DNA of 64,000 bases from Helicobacter baculiformis (GTDB lineage: Bacteria > Campylobacterota > Campylobacteria > Campylobacterales > Helicobacteraceae), in assembly GCF_900197685.1 (NCBI RefSeq), contig NZ_FZMF01000033.1, forward strand, positions 1 through 64,000, written 5' to 3'. Positions 46,825-56,757 of this stretch are shown piece by piece; position 1 is the stretch's first letter, and every line of letters starts with the position of its first letter. A program made the translations under genes and the position numbers. The notes under the pieces were generated by a model that was not told the DNA's origin, did no database searches, and worked only from the letters and a program-made list of their open reading frames with translations.

Positions 46825-49043
46825 ACACGCTAGCCACTTCCTTAGATTTAGAACGCTTTTTAGCCCATTTTGCAAGCTTTTTAGCCCGCCCCAAAGAGGT
46901 AACCCTCAATCCACGCCCAAGCGTGTGGGAGCATTTGCAAGAATTTGAACGCTTGGATTTCACCCCCCCTAGTGCGATCATCTGCTTGAAAGAAGCCCTT
47001 AAAACCTTAAAAAAGGGGGGGATGTGGCGCTTAGAAATTTTATTTGAATTTGTGAAAATCACGCGCTATTTTTTCTACCTTAAAGGGCGTGCGCGCTTTA
47101 AAGATCACCCCCATTTATGCGCCTATTTAGAAAATATCCACTTTCCCCCTCCCTTGTTGGAGTTGGAGGCGCGCATGCAAGATGTCCCCGCTCTCAAAGA
47201 GGGCTTTTACCCCGAATTGGACGCGCTCTTAGAGAGTTTAGGGCGTTTGCAAGCCCAACAAAAACAAGTCTTCAATCAGATTTTAAGCCGATCGGCTTTG
47301 CAAATCTATCTAGCCGATCGCCAAGTGCATTTTGTGCAGGGGGTAGAAACTTTGCTGCTCAAGCCGGGCTTTTCTGCCGCGCTTAAGGGCGTGGTGGTGG
47401 CGCGCTCCCATGGGGGGCAATTTTACATAGAACCCTTAGAAGTGAAGAGTTTGGCGCGCAAAATCCAAGAAGTGCGCAACAAGGTAGAGGAGAACATCGC
47501 ACAAATTTGCACACAATGGAGTCAAAGTTTACGCCCCCTTTTTTTATTCTTGCGCTTCATCAACCACGAGTTTGACTATCTCGATCATCTACAAGCCCGT
47601 GTCTGCTTTGCCAAAAGCGCGGGGCTAAGTTTTATCCAGCCCAATGTCAGCGGGCATTTTGTGCTCAAAGACTTTGAGCACCCCAATCTCAACAACCCTA
47701 AACCCCTCTCTCTTGTCTTTAATCAGGCTCTGTTATTGGTTACAGGGGTCAATACGGGGGGCAAAACGATGTTGCTCAAATCCATCTTGAGCGCGGCGTG
47801 GCTAGCTAAACACTTCTTGCCCTTTAAAATCAACGCGCACCACTCTCAAATCCCCTATATAGAGAATATCCAAGCCATCATCAACGACCCGCAAAATAGC
47901 CAAAATGACATCTCCACCTTCGCCGGGCGCATGCTCGACTTTAACCAAGCTCTCAACACTCCCCAACTCTTGCTAGGGGTCGATGAAATCGAGCTAGGCA
48001 CGGACGCATCAGAGGCGAGTTGTTTATATAAGGTGTTGCTAGAAACATTGTTAGCTAAGGGGGCTAAGGTGGTGGTTACCACGCACCACAAGCATCTAGC
48101 GATGTTGTTGGCTAAAAACCCGGCTGTGCAATTGCTTGCAGCCAATTACGATCTGCAAGCCCAAATGCCCACCTACACCTTTACCCCGGGGCTCATTGGC
48201 AAGAGTTACGCCTTTGAGAGCGCGTTGCGTTATGGCGTGCCTTTGGATTTGATAGAGCAGGCGCGCGCCCTTTATGGTGCAGAGCAAACCCATTTAAACG
48301 CCTTGATTGAGCGCACCAGCGCGCTAGAGCAAGAGCTCCTTAACGAGCGTGCCCAACTAGAAGACGCCAAACAAGCCCATATGCAGAGCGTGCAGGCGCG
48401 CCTAGCACAAATGCAAAACGCTCAAGAACAACAAGAAGCCAAGCAACGCGCCCTAGAGAAGAGCTACCAGCAGGCATTAAAAGCGTTGCAAGAAGCGCTC
48501 AAAGAGTTTGAGCGCGCCCAAAATAAAAGCCGTGCCCACCAACAAATCCAAGCGATCCAAGAGGGTTTAAAACGAGGCAAGCCCTTAGAGTCCAAGCCTT
48601 TAGAAACTTCTTTGGCTATTGGCATGGGGGTTGTCTATGGGAAACAAAAAGGGCAGATTGTGGGTTTGAATGGGGAATTATTTGTCGTACTCCTAGAAAA
48701 TGGGCTCAAGATCAAAACTCGCGCCCATGCCCTCAAAATATCCCACACGCCTCCTAAAACCCCCAAACCCCAAGTCAAATTAGAGCGCAAGCCCCAAGCC
48801 CATGCCAATATGCGCCTAGATGTGCGCGCCTTAGAAGTACAAGAAGCCCTAGAACAAGCCCAAGACTTCTTAGCCAACGCGCTTTTAGCCGGCTTTGAAG
48901 AAGTGTTGATTGTGCATGGCAAGGGCAAGGGGGTTTTACGCCAAGCCCTCAAAGGGTGGCTCAAAACCCACCCTAAGGTAATCTCCTTTGAGGACGCGCC
49001 CTACAATTTAGGCGGCTCTGGGGCGCAAGTGGTGAAAATCTAA
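46821..49043 (+). CDS. mutS2: MutS2 (anti-recombination / ribosome-rescue ATPase)
   Basis: MutS2 is a MutS-like ATPase without the mismatch-recognition domain; in H. pylori it limits homologous recombination, and in Bacillus it splits collided ribosomes. The 740 residues hold the clamp/lever region, Walker A VTGVNTGGKTMLLKS, GVDEIELGTDASEAS, a long Gln/Ala-rich coiled coil (~500-600), and the C-terminal Smr nuclease domain (MRLDVRAL, VLIVHGKGKGVLR). The start is TTG 46821 in a TTGA overlap with the previous stop. No mutL partner is expected. Confidence 0.95.
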   Translation: MNTLATSLDLERFLAHFASFLARPKEVTLNPRPSVWEHLQEFERLDFTPPSAIICLKEALKTLKKGGMWRLEILFEFVKITRYFFYLKGRARFKDHPHLCAYLENIHFPPPLLELEARMQDVPALKEGFYPELDALLESLGRLQAQQKQVFNQILSRSALQIYLADRQVHFVQGVETLLLKPGFSAALKGVVVARSHGGQFYIEPLEVKSLARKIQEVRNKVEENIAQICTQWSQSLRPLFLFLRFINHEFDYLDHLQARVCFAKSAGLSFIQPNVSGHFVLKDFEHPNLNNPKPLSLVFNQALLLVTGVNTGGKTMLLKSILSAAWLAKHFLPFKINAHHSQIPYIENIQAIINDPQNSQNDISTFAGRMLDFNQALNTPQLLLGVDEIELGTDASEASCLYKVLLETLLAKGAKVVVTTHHKHLAMLLAKNPAVQLLAANYDLQAQMPTYTFTPGLIGKSYAFESALRYGVPLDLIEQARALYGAEQTHLNALIERTSALEQELLNERAQLEDAKQAHMQSVQARLAQMQNAQEQQEAKQRALEKSYQQALKALQEALKEFERAQNKSRAHQQIQAIQEGLKRGKPLESKPLETSLAIGMGVVYGKQKGQIVGLNGELFVVLLENGLKIKTRAHALKISHTPPKTPKPQVKLERKPQAHANMRLDVRALEVQEALEQAQDFLANALLAGFEEVLIVHGKGKGVLRQALKGWLKTHPKVISFEDAPYNLGGSGAQVVKI

Positions 49044-49235
49044 ACCCCTGCACTCCAAGAGCACAGAGCGCAAAAATCTATCAAATTATTGGTATGTGAA
49101 GGGTAGAAGTGTATCGCGCTTTGGTATGCCCTCTGTGTTGGCACAAGAAAAGGTTTGGCGTGCTACGGGCAGATGTCCTAACTGCAATCAAAGCAATGAA
49201 GGCGTGCATATGGAGGCACGCCCACACTCAAGGCA

Positions 49236-50384
49236 CTATGAGTTTTCTAAAATCTGTCCGTTTCTCAAGCAAGTGAACGACTGGCGAGCAAGAAGGGTAC
49301 ACAACGCGCCTAGGGTTTCTAAAGTGTGGCTAGGTTGCACATTCAAAGAGATACGCAACAAGGGCTTTTGCACGGTAGGGGGGCGAATGGGTGCGCATAA
49401 GAAACCCGCTTCAAGTAAACTTGTATGCATGTTCAATAGGCTTTGAACACGTTCAAAGGGCAAAGTTAAAATATTGCTAGGGGTGCTAAAGCCTAGAATC
49501 TGTGCGCAACATACGCGCATCTTTTCTAGTATAGAAACATAATTAGACAGATGGGCATAAAGGTGTTCTAAATGGACTAGAGCCAATGCGCTATCCAGCA
49601 AGGATAGACTAGTGGTATAAATTACACTCTTAGCGCGGTTACACAAGAACTCTACCACTTGCGGACTTGCCCCAATAAAAGCCCCATAACTGCCATAGGC
49701 TTTAGACAAAGTGCCCAAAACGATAATACGAGGCGTAAGCTTGAGATGATAGTAACTTAAATACCCCCCCAAGTCCCGCCCTAATACACCCAAACTATGA
49801 GCTTCGTCTAAAATCAGGTAAGCGTCATATTCTTGAGCGATCGTATAAAACTCTTTGGGAGCAACTTGCCCATCCATAGAATACACGCCCTCTATCGCAA
49901 TAAAGATGCGTCCTTTAGGGTGCTGTGCACGTTGATTTTTGAGTTGTTGGACTAAATCTAGCGTGTTATTATGAGAAAAAAAGTGCGCATTGGGTAATTT
50001 TTTAGCTAGAAATTGCCCACTAGCGTGGTAGTGTGCATCCATAAAGAGTATGTCATTTTTACGCACTAACGCATCTATCAAAGCCACATTGCCCAAAAAA
50101 CCACTCCCCACCAACAAGCAGGCTTCATAGCCAAAGCGTGCACACAAAAATTCCTCTAACTCGCGGTGCAAGGGATGATAGCCATTAAGCAACATGGAAG
50201 CTTTAGGCGCATGGGTAGTTAGGGAGCGCACTTTCTCAAAAGCATGCTCCAAAAGGAGGGCATGAGTACTCAAGCCCAAATAGTCATTAGAAGCAAAATC
50301 GTGCAGGTGAGCGGGGTAAAGATGGCGCTCGCGGTATAAACCGGCACGCCTAAGCGCGCGTAATTCAGATGAATAGGTGTCCAA
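49236..50384 (-). CDS. bioF: 8-amino-7-oxononanoate synthase (BioF/KBL family)
   Basis: A PLP enzyme of the alpha-oxoamine synthase family that condenses alanine with pimeloyl-thioester in biotin synthesis. The 382 residues include FASNDYLGLSTH, LVGSGFLGNVAL, ILDEAHSLGVLG and the PLP Lys in LGTLSKAYGSYGAF. It begins directly after the tlpD stop, matching HP0598-HP0599. Glycine C-acetyltransferase (Kbl) is the main alternative, since the family is hard to split by sequence. The 192 bases between it and mutS2 hold no convincing gene. Confidence 0.9.
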   Translation of the reverse strand: MDTYSSELRALRRAGLYRERHLYPAHLHDFASNDYLGLSTHALLLEHAFEKVRSLTTHAPKASMLLNGYHPLHRELEEFLCARFGYEACLLVGSGFLGNVALIDALVRKNDILFMDAHYHASGQFLAKKLPNAHFFSHNNTLDLVQQLKNQRAQHPKGRIFIAIEGVYSMDGQVAPKEFYTIAQEYDAYLILDEAHSLGVLGRDLGGYLSYYHLKLTPRIIVLGTLSKAYGSYGAFIGASPQVVEFLCNRAKSVIYTTSLSLLDSALALVHLEHLYAHLSNYVSILEKMRVCCAQILGFSTPSNILTLPFERVQSLLNMHTSLLEAGFLCAPIRPPTVQKPLLRISLNVQPSHTLETLGALCTLLARQSFTCLRNGQILENS

Positions 50385-51704
50385 TTAGTGATGCCCTGCG
50401 TTGAGCCCCTCTGCCATGTTGGCGATTTTTCGATTGAGTTCATCGCGTTTTTCATAAAACATTTTATCAATAGTTTCGCGCACGCCCTTAGCATGCTGTT
50501 CAACAGCACGGATACCTTGCTCAATGGCGCTGGGTGTAGCTCTATCGGGGTCCTTGAGCAGACTAGCCAATGCATTAGCTTCGTCATGCACGCCGTTATG
50601 ACAGGACTCCAAAGCGCGATAACTAGGAGTGCTAGAGAAGTGTTCTTTGCCACTACCTTCATGATACCATTTACCCAAACGGCATTCGCTACCATTAATT
50701 ACCTTAAAGCTATTAGGCGCACCAAAGACCAAGCCATAGAGATTACACTTATAGACCACATGATCGATCTTAGCCAGTCCGCAAAAAGCGCGGTTATTCA
50801 CATTCTCAATAGAAAAAAGGGCTGCATCCGCGACAACCTTATTGGCGTGAGAAATATTTTTCACATTGTCTACATCACTCTTAATGCTTTGAACGATGGT
50901 GTTTGTCTCATGTGTATTGCCTTGAATGTCGCTCGCTTCTTGTTGCATGGACTTGACAACCACGGCGATTTCTTTAGTGGCTTTTTGGGTTTTTTCGGCA
51001 AGCTTGCGCACTTCATCGGCTACCACCGCGAAGCCCCGCCCATGTTCGCCCGCGCGTGCGGCTTCGATAGCAGCATTCAGAGCTAAGAGGTTAGTTTGTT
51101 CGGCAATGTCATCAATCAAAGAAATTACTTGGGTGATCTCGCTACTGCGCTGGTTGAGCGAGTCAGCCAAGACAATAGCATTTTGCATTTTTTCATAAAG
51201 TGTATCGATCTTATCGCTTGTTTTAGATACATGACCGAGTGAGTCTTGAGAGTTTTTACTTCCATTACCCGCCGCTTCGATCAAGGCATCTGTATCGGTC
51301 AGGATACTTTGTAAAGTTTGCTGAATACCCTCTATACCTGTTTTCATACTATTGTAATAGAGGTTAAAAATGCTATTTTTGCCTAGCCCAGCCAGTGCGT
51401 CAAAATCCTCGCTTAAAGAGTAATAAAGCGTGTCATCAATGCGCTTGCTTTTAAGGTGGTAAGTATGGTTATTGAAATGGAAGGTTTGGCTAGCATGGGC
51501 TAGTTCGCTCGTTTTTTGTTCTAAGCCACTGATTTCTGCAATTGCTCCACTTTTAAAGACGATCTGATTTTCTTTGATGCCAATCAGCCCTTCGCGGGCG
51601 CATAACTCCACAAGTTGCTGGTAACAATCCAGTTTTTTTTGCAAAGAGCGAATCTGTGCGTCCTTGTCGTCTACTTGCTTGTTACGCTCCTTAGAAAAAA
51701 ACAT
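50385..51704 (-). CDS. tlpD: Cytosolic energy/redox chemoreceptor TlpD
   Basis: A 439-residue soluble chemoreceptor. It has no membrane helix. The signalling hairpin is intact ([35 protein letters not shown]). A C-terminal CZB zinc-binding domain follows with [18 protein letters not shown] and HNGVHDEAN supplying His and Cys ligands. In H. pylori TlpD senses oxidants and electron-transport state and is needed for gastric colonisation. bioF follows without a gap. Two -10 boxes precede it. Confidence 0.95.
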   Translation of the reverse strand: MFFSKERNKQVDDKDAQIRSLQKKLDCYQQLVELCAREGLIGIKENQIVFKSGAIAEISGLEQKTSELAHASQTFHFNNHTYHLKSKRIDDTLYYSLSEDFDALAGLGKNSIFNLYYNSMKTGIEGIQQTLQSILTDTDALIEAAGNGSKNSQDSLGHVSKTSDKIDTLYEKMQNAIVLADSLNQRSSEITQVISLIDDIAEQTNLLALNAAIEAARAGEHGRGFAVVADEVRKLAEKTQKATKEIAVVVKSMQQEASDIQGNTHETNTIVQSIKSDVDNVKNISHANKVVADAALFSIENVNNRAFCGLAKIDHVVYKCNLYGLVFGAPNSFKVINGSECRLGKWYHEGSGKEHFSSTPSYRALESCHNGVHDEANALASLLKDPDRATPSAIEQGIRAVEQHAKGVRETIDKMFYEKRDELNRKIANMAEGLNAGHH

Positions 51705-51741
51705 GCCGAGTCCCTTTTCTCATTTATTTTGTTTAAGGCTT

Positions 51742-51758
51742 ATTATATGCTTATTATA
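51742..51758 (-). promoter_or_regulatory. Tandem -10 boxes upstream of tlpD
   Basis: The reverse strand contains TATAAT twice in the direct repeat CATATAATAAG CATATAATAAG (TATAAT at 51753-51758 and 51742-51747), 11 bases apart, 38-49 bases before the tlpD start. Spacing of one helical turn puts both on the same DNA face. Two transcription starts, or a metal-regulator site with TTATTAT halves, are both possible. Confidence 0.6.
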
Positions 51759-51788
51759 TGGCGCTTTAACTTAATTTTAGAGCCACTC

Positions 51789-53165
51789 TTATAATTCGTA
51801 ACTGAGTGAAGTCATTAAATAAGAACGATCTTGAGTGGTGGGTGCGAAATCGGGGTTAAACGCACCAAAATAAGCCACCTTATAGCCACGATGCATGAAA
51901 ACTTGATAGCCATTGAGTCTAATCATGGCGTGGATATGTTTCGTGATGTTGTACGTGCATGTCAAGCCCAAGCTACGCGAGTCAGCGCGCGGTGAGTAGG
52001 TAAGCTTACCCAACAAGGCACAGCTTAAATTCTTGTAGCTAGCTCCTATAAAGGCAAAGGGGGTTACAGAATTGGCGTTATAAAGGTTAGTATAAGCGTC
52101 TTCATAGGGGGTATCGTCTGTAGTGTCAAAGGGGATGGGCGAGCCGTTCCAACCTAGTTGGGCGTTAGCGTTACCAAAATTCTTGTACACTCCCCAACCA
52201 AAATTCACATGCTTTACATCAAAGCGTTGGCGCACCAGTAAACTAGCTGTGTCTTTACCTATGAGGTTTCCGCGATAATAAGTGTGCGCTAGAGCCGCAC
52301 TATAAAGGGGAAACCACATGTAAATACGGGTTTGAATTTTCCACTTACCCGGGCTAAAGTGCGCACTCACATGCAACCCCGGGGCGTTAAAATTTTTAGG
52401 GTAAAACCAAATAAAAGGGGTGATCTGCCAGTGTTTGGATTGCCAAGTAGCGCTGAAAGCGTGCATGCCATAATTGGTACGCGTTCCATTGGCAAAATGA
52501 TACTGCACGGGAGCATAAAAGTCGCGGATAAATTGAATATTAGCCAACCCACGCCCATAGGTGCTAAACCAATCTAACCTAAAATTTTTCCAGTGCACAA
52601 AAGCCTCAAAGCCCTGATTATAGCCGCGTAAGAACAATGCCCGATCACTTTTATAACGCCCTAACTTGATTCCAAAAATGTCTTTGTAAGTGTAGTCTAA
52701 ATAAGCGTTGTAAAGGATATAATTACGCGCGTGTACTTCGTCGCCATAGCGTGAAGTGTGCCAAGGCGCATTCATCAAGTAACCCTCCCAACGCCCCATA
52801 TAATACCAGTTTGCCGGCTGAAACCCGGCGCTAGGATCGCTTTGATCGGTTAAGGTTCGGGTGGAATCAAAGGCTAATCCGCCAACCTGTCCGCCGATCC
52901 CTGCACTGAGTTTGTGCGCGCTTACAGACTTAGGCAGTAAGTTGACATCAATTTGCAATGCCCCGATGGCCGTAACATAACTGCCTGTGGGATAAATCCC
53001 TTTATCCGAGTTAATTTCAGAATTATTAAACCCGATGCGTGAAAACGAGCCTGCCCTACCTCCAATTTTATAGTCTAGGGCGCATAAAGAAGAAAGAAAT
53101 GACGAACACAAAAGCACACCCCAAACAAAAGTTAGCCCCGCACCACTATGTGCTATCCTTTGCAA
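51789..53165 (-). CDS. Helicobacter outer-membrane porin family protein (Hof type)
   Basis: A 458-residue predicted outer-membrane beta-barrel. The N-terminus (FVWGVLLCSSFLSSLCALDYK) is a signal peptide. The mature part has alternating aromatic-rich strands (WYYMGRWEGYLMNAPW, RLDWFSTYGRGLANIQF) and ends in LMTSLSYEL. Length, the early IGGRAGSFSRIGFNNSEIN segment and the strand pattern fit the Hof family of Helicobacter porins; the member cannot be named. Start is TTG 53165 with AGGTAAAACACT upstream. It lies 84 bases upstream of tlpD on the same strand. Confidence 0.88.
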   Translation of the reverse strand: MQRIAHSGAGLTFVWGVLLCSSFLSSLCALDYKIGGRAGSFSRIGFNNSEINSDKGIYPTGSYVTAIGALQIDVNLLPKSVSAHKLSAGIGGQVGGLAFDSTRTLTDQSDPSAGFQPANWYYMGRWEGYLMNAPWHTSRYGDEVHARNYILYNAYLDYTYKDIFGIKLGRYKSDRALFLRGYNQGFEAFVHWKNFRLDWFSTYGRGLANIQFIRDFYAPVQYHFANGTRTNYGMHAFSATWQSKHWQITPFIWFYPKNFNAPGLHVSAHFSPGKWKIQTRIYMWFPLYSAALAHTYYRGNLIGKDTASLLVRQRFDVKHVNFGWGVYKNFGNANAQLGWNGSPIPFDTTDDTPYEDAYTNLYNANSVTPFAFIGASYKNLSCALLGKLTYSPRADSRSLGLTCTYNITKHIHAMIRLNGYQVFMHRGYKVAYFGAFNPDFAPTTQDRSYLMTSLSYEL

Positions 53166-53482
53166 AGTGTTTTACCTGTGGCTTGAGAATCCCTATCTCT
53201 TCTTAGGTTCACCATATTCTCCTACTACAGCTCCCATACCTTGGGAACTTTAGGGTGTTGCTTGTTTTTGTAAGGCACTTTATTTTTTAGATGCCATGCC
53301 CTTAACTTCGTCTAAGTTCTTTTAAGCACACGCACAACTTGGGGGTTATAACATATTTTGTATGAAGTCCCCTTAACTGACATATTCCCCATCGCTAAGG
53401 CTAGGGATTTTACGCTGAGTTGTGGACACCTATATTTTCTAACAATCTTTTGCTAACATGCCCGTTTTGCAAAGGAGCATGC
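53166..53482 (+). other. Intergenic region hof / eno
   Basis: 317 bases between divergent hof and eno. It holds one dispersed repeat copy (53378-53413), a GGGG...CCCC bracket around 53341-53372, a small AACTT/AAGTT hairpin near 53305, and a TATATT box (53431-53436) about 47 bases before eno as the best promoter candidate. No open frame of note. Confidence 0.5.
53378..53413 (+). repeat. Dispersed ~36-nt repeat (IS-end-like), copy 3
   Basis: TGACATATTCCCCATCGCTA followed by AGGCTAGGGATTTTAC, matching the copies at 31115 (plus) and 38420 (minus) with a few changes in the stem. It sits upstream of eno. Confidence 0.55.
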
Positions 53483-54751
53483 ATGCAGATTCAAAATATC
53501 AGTGCTAGCCAAGTCTTGGATAGTCGAGGTAACCCCACCTTAAAAGCTAAAGTGGTATTAAGTGATGGGAGTGTGGGCGTGGCAATTGTGCCTAGTGGGG
53601 CGAGCACGGGCAAAAGGGAAGCTTTAGAGCTTAGAGATGCCGATCCGCATAAATTTTTAGGTAAGGGGGTTTTACAGGCGTGTAATTTTGTCAATCAACA
53701 TATTAACACTGCCTTACAGGGCAAAGATCCCTATGATCAGACAGGTGCAGACGCAAATATGTTAGCTCTAGACAACACACCTAATTACGCGTATTTAGGC
53801 GCAAACGCTGTTTTGGGGGTTTCTATGGCTCTAGCGCGTGCCAGTGCGCAATCTCTACATTTACCCCTGTATCGTTATTTGGGCGGACTCAATGCACGCG
53901 TGTTACCTGCACCCATGCTTAATGTGATCAATGGGGGTGCTCATGCCAATAATTCCCTTGATTTTCAAGAGTATATGGTCATGCCCCTAGGGTTTGACGA
54001 TTTTGCTGAAGCCCTGCGCGCAGGAGTAGAGGTTTATCACCATCTTAAGGCGATGTTAAGTCAAGAGGGGCATAGTGTGAGCGTGGGCGATGAGGGGGGA
54101 TTTGCACCTAATTTCAAAAACAATACAGAGCCTTTAGAGTGGTTGCTTAAAGCCATTGAAAAAGCGGGCTATAAGGTTGGAGAACAAATTGCCTTGGCTT
54201 TAGATATCGCTAGCAGTGAGCTTTTAAACAAAGAGGGGCGCTACACTTTGAGCAGTGAAGATAAAGAACTAGAAACTGAAGAGCTTATTGAACATTACAG
54301 CGTGCTGTGCCGTCAATACCCCATTGTGTCGATTGAAGATGCCTTATCTGAAGAGGATTATGAGGGATGGGCGCAACTAACTAGCACTTTAGGGCATAAA
54401 GTTCAACTTGTGGGTGATGATCTGTTTGTAACAAACAAAGCTCTTTTAGAAGAGGGTATTGCGCGCAAGCTAGCCAATGCGATCCTTATCAAGCCCAACC
54501 AGATTGGCACACTTTCCCAAACCCTAGAAACAATTCAGCATGCACAACGCGCAGGCTATGCTTGCATCATGAGTCATCGTAGTGCAGAGAGTGAAGATAG
54601 CTTTATTGCCGATTTCAGCGTGGCGCTTAACACCGCCCAAATTAAAACAGGCGCACCAGCTAGAGGGGAACGCACCGCAAAATACAACCGCCTACTTGAG
54701 ATCAACCAAGAAATTCAAGGGGAATATTTGGGGGCTAAACTTTTTAAATGA
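53483..54751 (+). CDS. eno: Enolase
   Basis: Eno converts 2-phosphoglycerate to phosphoenolpyruvate, serving both gluconeogenesis and the lower part of the Entner-Doudoroff route. The 422 residues include [46 protein letters not shown], and the signature [14 protein letters not shown] with [10 protein letters not shown]. The frame opens at 53420, but AAAGGAG before ATG 53483 (MQIQNIS) and the family's N-terminus fix the start. It shares ATGA with aroK. Confidence 0.97.
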   Translation: MQIQNISASQVLDSRGNPTLKAKVVLSDGSVGVAIVPSGASTGKREALELRDADPHKFLGKGVLQACNFVNQHINTALQGKDPYDQTGADANMLALDNTPNYAYLGANAVLGVSMALARASAQSLHLPLYRYLGGLNARVLPAPMLNVINGGAHANNSLDFQEYMVMPLGFDDFAEALRAGVEVYHHLKAMLSQEGHSVSVGDEGGFAPNFKNNTEPLEWLLKAIEKAGYKVGEQIALALDIASSELLNKEGRYTLSSEDKELETEELIEHYSVLCRQYPIVSIEDALSEEDYEGWAQLTSTLGHKVQLVGDDLFVTNKALLEEGIARKLANAILIKPNQIGTLSQTLETIQHAQRAGYACIMSHRSAESEDSFIADFSVALNTAQIKTGAPARGERTAKYNRLLEINQEIQGEYLGAKLFK

Positions 54752-55236
54752 AATTATGGCTTATTGGATTTATGGGAAGTGGAAAAAGCACTATTGGGGG
54801 TTTGCTTGCCTCCAAATTAGGCTACTCCTTTATAGATACCGATCTCATCATTAGTCAAGAGTGTGGACTGAGCGTGGAAAAGATCTTTGCGCGCTACGGA
54901 GCTCCTCATTTTAGAACTCTAGAAGCCCAGCTCATCGCACGCCTTCGTGCTAAATCCTCATGTGTGATAGCTACTGGAGGTGGCATGCCCATCTATAACA
55001 AGCTAGGAGAGGGATTAGTATGCTATCTATGTGTCGATTTTGAAGTGCTATACATGCGTCTTTTGCAGGATGGCACTCCCCGTCCACTTTTTAAGGATAA
55101 AACAACGCTTTATCAGCTTTACACAGAACGCACTCCTATTTACGCACACCTTGCGCAACACACTTTTAGCGCTAACCAAACCCCTCCTCAAGTGGTCGCA
55201 GAGATTTTAGCACTCTTACGACAAGTTGAGTTATAA
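54748..55236 (+). CDS. aroK: Shikimate kinase AroK
   Basis: AroK phosphorylates shikimate in aromatic amino acid synthesis. The 162 residues carry the P-loop [23 protein letters not shown], the shikimate-binding FRTLEAQL and GGGMPIYN, and the lid region DGTPRPLF. It is translationally coupled to eno through ATGA, an arrangement close to the eno/aroK vicinity of H. pylori. Confidence 0.95.
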   Translation: MKLWLIGFMGSGKSTIGGLLASKLGYSFIDTDLIISQECGLSVEKIFARYGAPHFRTLEAQLIARLRAKSSCVIATGGGMPIYNKLGEGLVCYLCVDFEVLYMRLLQDGTPRPLFKDKTTLYQLYTERTPIYAHLAQHTFSANQTPPQVVAEILALLRQVEL

Positions 55237-55265
55237 TAACGGCATCTTATTAAGAAAGGATTGCT

Positions 55266-56753
55266 ATGGGTTGTGGGATCTTGGTTGTCGCGCCATGTGT
55301 CGCATTGGAAGATAAGATCGTGGCTTGTCTAAGTGGTATGTTAAACGCACAGCACAAGAGTTTTAAAGTAATGGAGGCGACTTTTGGGCTGGTGGACTCA
55401 GAAATCGTTACCCAATACGCACAAAGCGCATGGGGGAGGTGGCTAGACACCTATGAGGCGTTACGACCAAAACAGGATTATCTTTTGTTGCGTGCCAGCG
55501 CATTAGAAACCTTGCAAGCCCTAGAACCTAACATAGCTATCAAGCTTGCTCAGCATTTGAATTTGCTTGTGGTTAATGGCGTACAGGGTGGAGCGAGTGC
55601 GTGTGCGCTCGCCTGCTCTAGTCTAGCACATGCCAACCTAGCTAACCCTTTAAGCTTTGCGCATGGTTATGCCCAGCAAAAGCCTGATCACATCGTGTTG
55701 GATATAGATACTCTCCCCCAAGATCTGAGCCCAGTCTTCCAGGTTTTACAACAAACTAAGAGTGCATGCGTGAGCCCAGTACGTTTCCAAACGGGTTTGC
55801 TTAAACGCGCTAAAGGTGCACTCAAAACAATCGTTTTGCCCGAGAGTCAAGACCCTAGAATCTTGCAAGCCGCCCATACAATTTTACAAAACCAGGCCGC
55901 TAAACTCATCTTGCTAGGCGAAGCAGATAAAATCCATCAAGACGCACAAAAATTAGGTTTAGATTTGCAAGGATGCACTTTAATTAACCCTAACACTTCT
56001 GAACATCTTGACGCCTTTGCTAATACTCTTTATGCGTTACGCCAAAGCAAGGGCCTTAGTTTACAGCAAGCTCAAGAGCTGGTAAAAACTCCAACTTATT
56101 TTGGGACCATGTTAGTCTATAGTGGGCATGCTGATGGAATGGTTTCGGGTGCAACCCACACCACAGCTGATACTGTGCGCCCTGCTTTACAGACTATTAA
56201 ATTGCACCCGGGTGTGAATTTGGTTTCTAGTGTTTTTTTCATGTGCTTAGACACCCGTGTTTTGGTTTTTGCTGATTGTGCCATTAACCCTAATCCTACC
56301 AGTGAAGAGCTCGCCCACATTGCCCTTAGCTCGGCGCGCACAGCTAGAAGTTTTGGCATTGAACCTAGAGTTGCGATGCTCTCTTATTCTACCGGCACAT
56401 CTGGTAAGGGTGTGGATGTCGATAAGGTGCACCAAGCCTTGGAAATCGCGCGAAGCTTAGATGAAAATTTACTCATCGATGGACCTTTACAATTTGATGC
56501 AGCCATTGATCCTAAAACCGGGGCTAAAAAAATGCCCGGAAGTAGTGTAGCTGGGCAGGCGAATGTCTTTATCTTCCCTGATCTAGATGCGGGCAACATT
56601 GCCTATAAAGCCGTGCAAAGGACTGCTAAGACTCTAGCCATTGGACCCGTGTTACAAGGACTTAAAAAGCCTGTCAATGATCTAAGTCGAGGCTGTTTGG
56701 TAGAGGATGTGATTAACACCATTATAATAACTGCTATCCAAGCACAAGGGTGA
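55266..56753 (+). CDS. pta: Phosphate acetyltransferase Pta
   Basis: Pta makes acetyl phosphate from acetyl-CoA. The 495 residues end in a normal PTA domain (TIVLPESQDPRILQAA, MVSGATHTTADTVRPALQ, MLSYSTGTSGKG, GPLQFDAAIDP). The N-terminal ~180 residues correspond to the regulatory P-loop part of long Pta, but no Walker A is seen (ILVVAPCVALEDKIVA), so that part is shortened and probably not nucleotide-binding. AAGAAAGGA precedes the ATG. ackA follows after four bases. Confidence 0.93.
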   Translation: MGCGILVVAPCVALEDKIVACLSGMLNAQHKSFKVMEATFGLVDSEIVTQYAQSAWGRWLDTYEALRPKQDYLLLRASALETLQALEPNIAIKLAQHLNLLVVNGVQGGASACALACSSLAHANLANPLSFAHGYAQQKPDHIVLDIDTLPQDLSPVFQVLQQTKSACVSPVRFQTGLLKRAKGALKTIVLPESQDPRILQAAHTILQNQAAKLILLGEADKIHQDAQKLGLDLQGCTLINPNTSEHLDAFANTLYALRQSKGLSLQQAQELVKTPTYFGTMLVYSGHADGMVSGATHTTADTVRPALQTIKLHPGVNLVSSVFFMCLDTRVLVFADCAINPNPTSEELAHIALSSARTARSFGIEPRVAMLSYSTGTSGKGVDVDKVHQALEIARSLDENLLIDGPLQFDAAIDPKTGAKKMPGSSVAGQANVFIFPDLDAGNIAYKAVQRTAKTLAIGPVLQGLKKPVNDLSRGCLVEDVINTIIITAIQAQG

Positions 56754-56757
56754 GAAC

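Noticed and set aside
49096-49446. Plus-strand frame with a CPNC motif after mutS2
   Set aside because: More than half is antisense to bioF; GTG start, no good ribosome-binding site, no recognised family.
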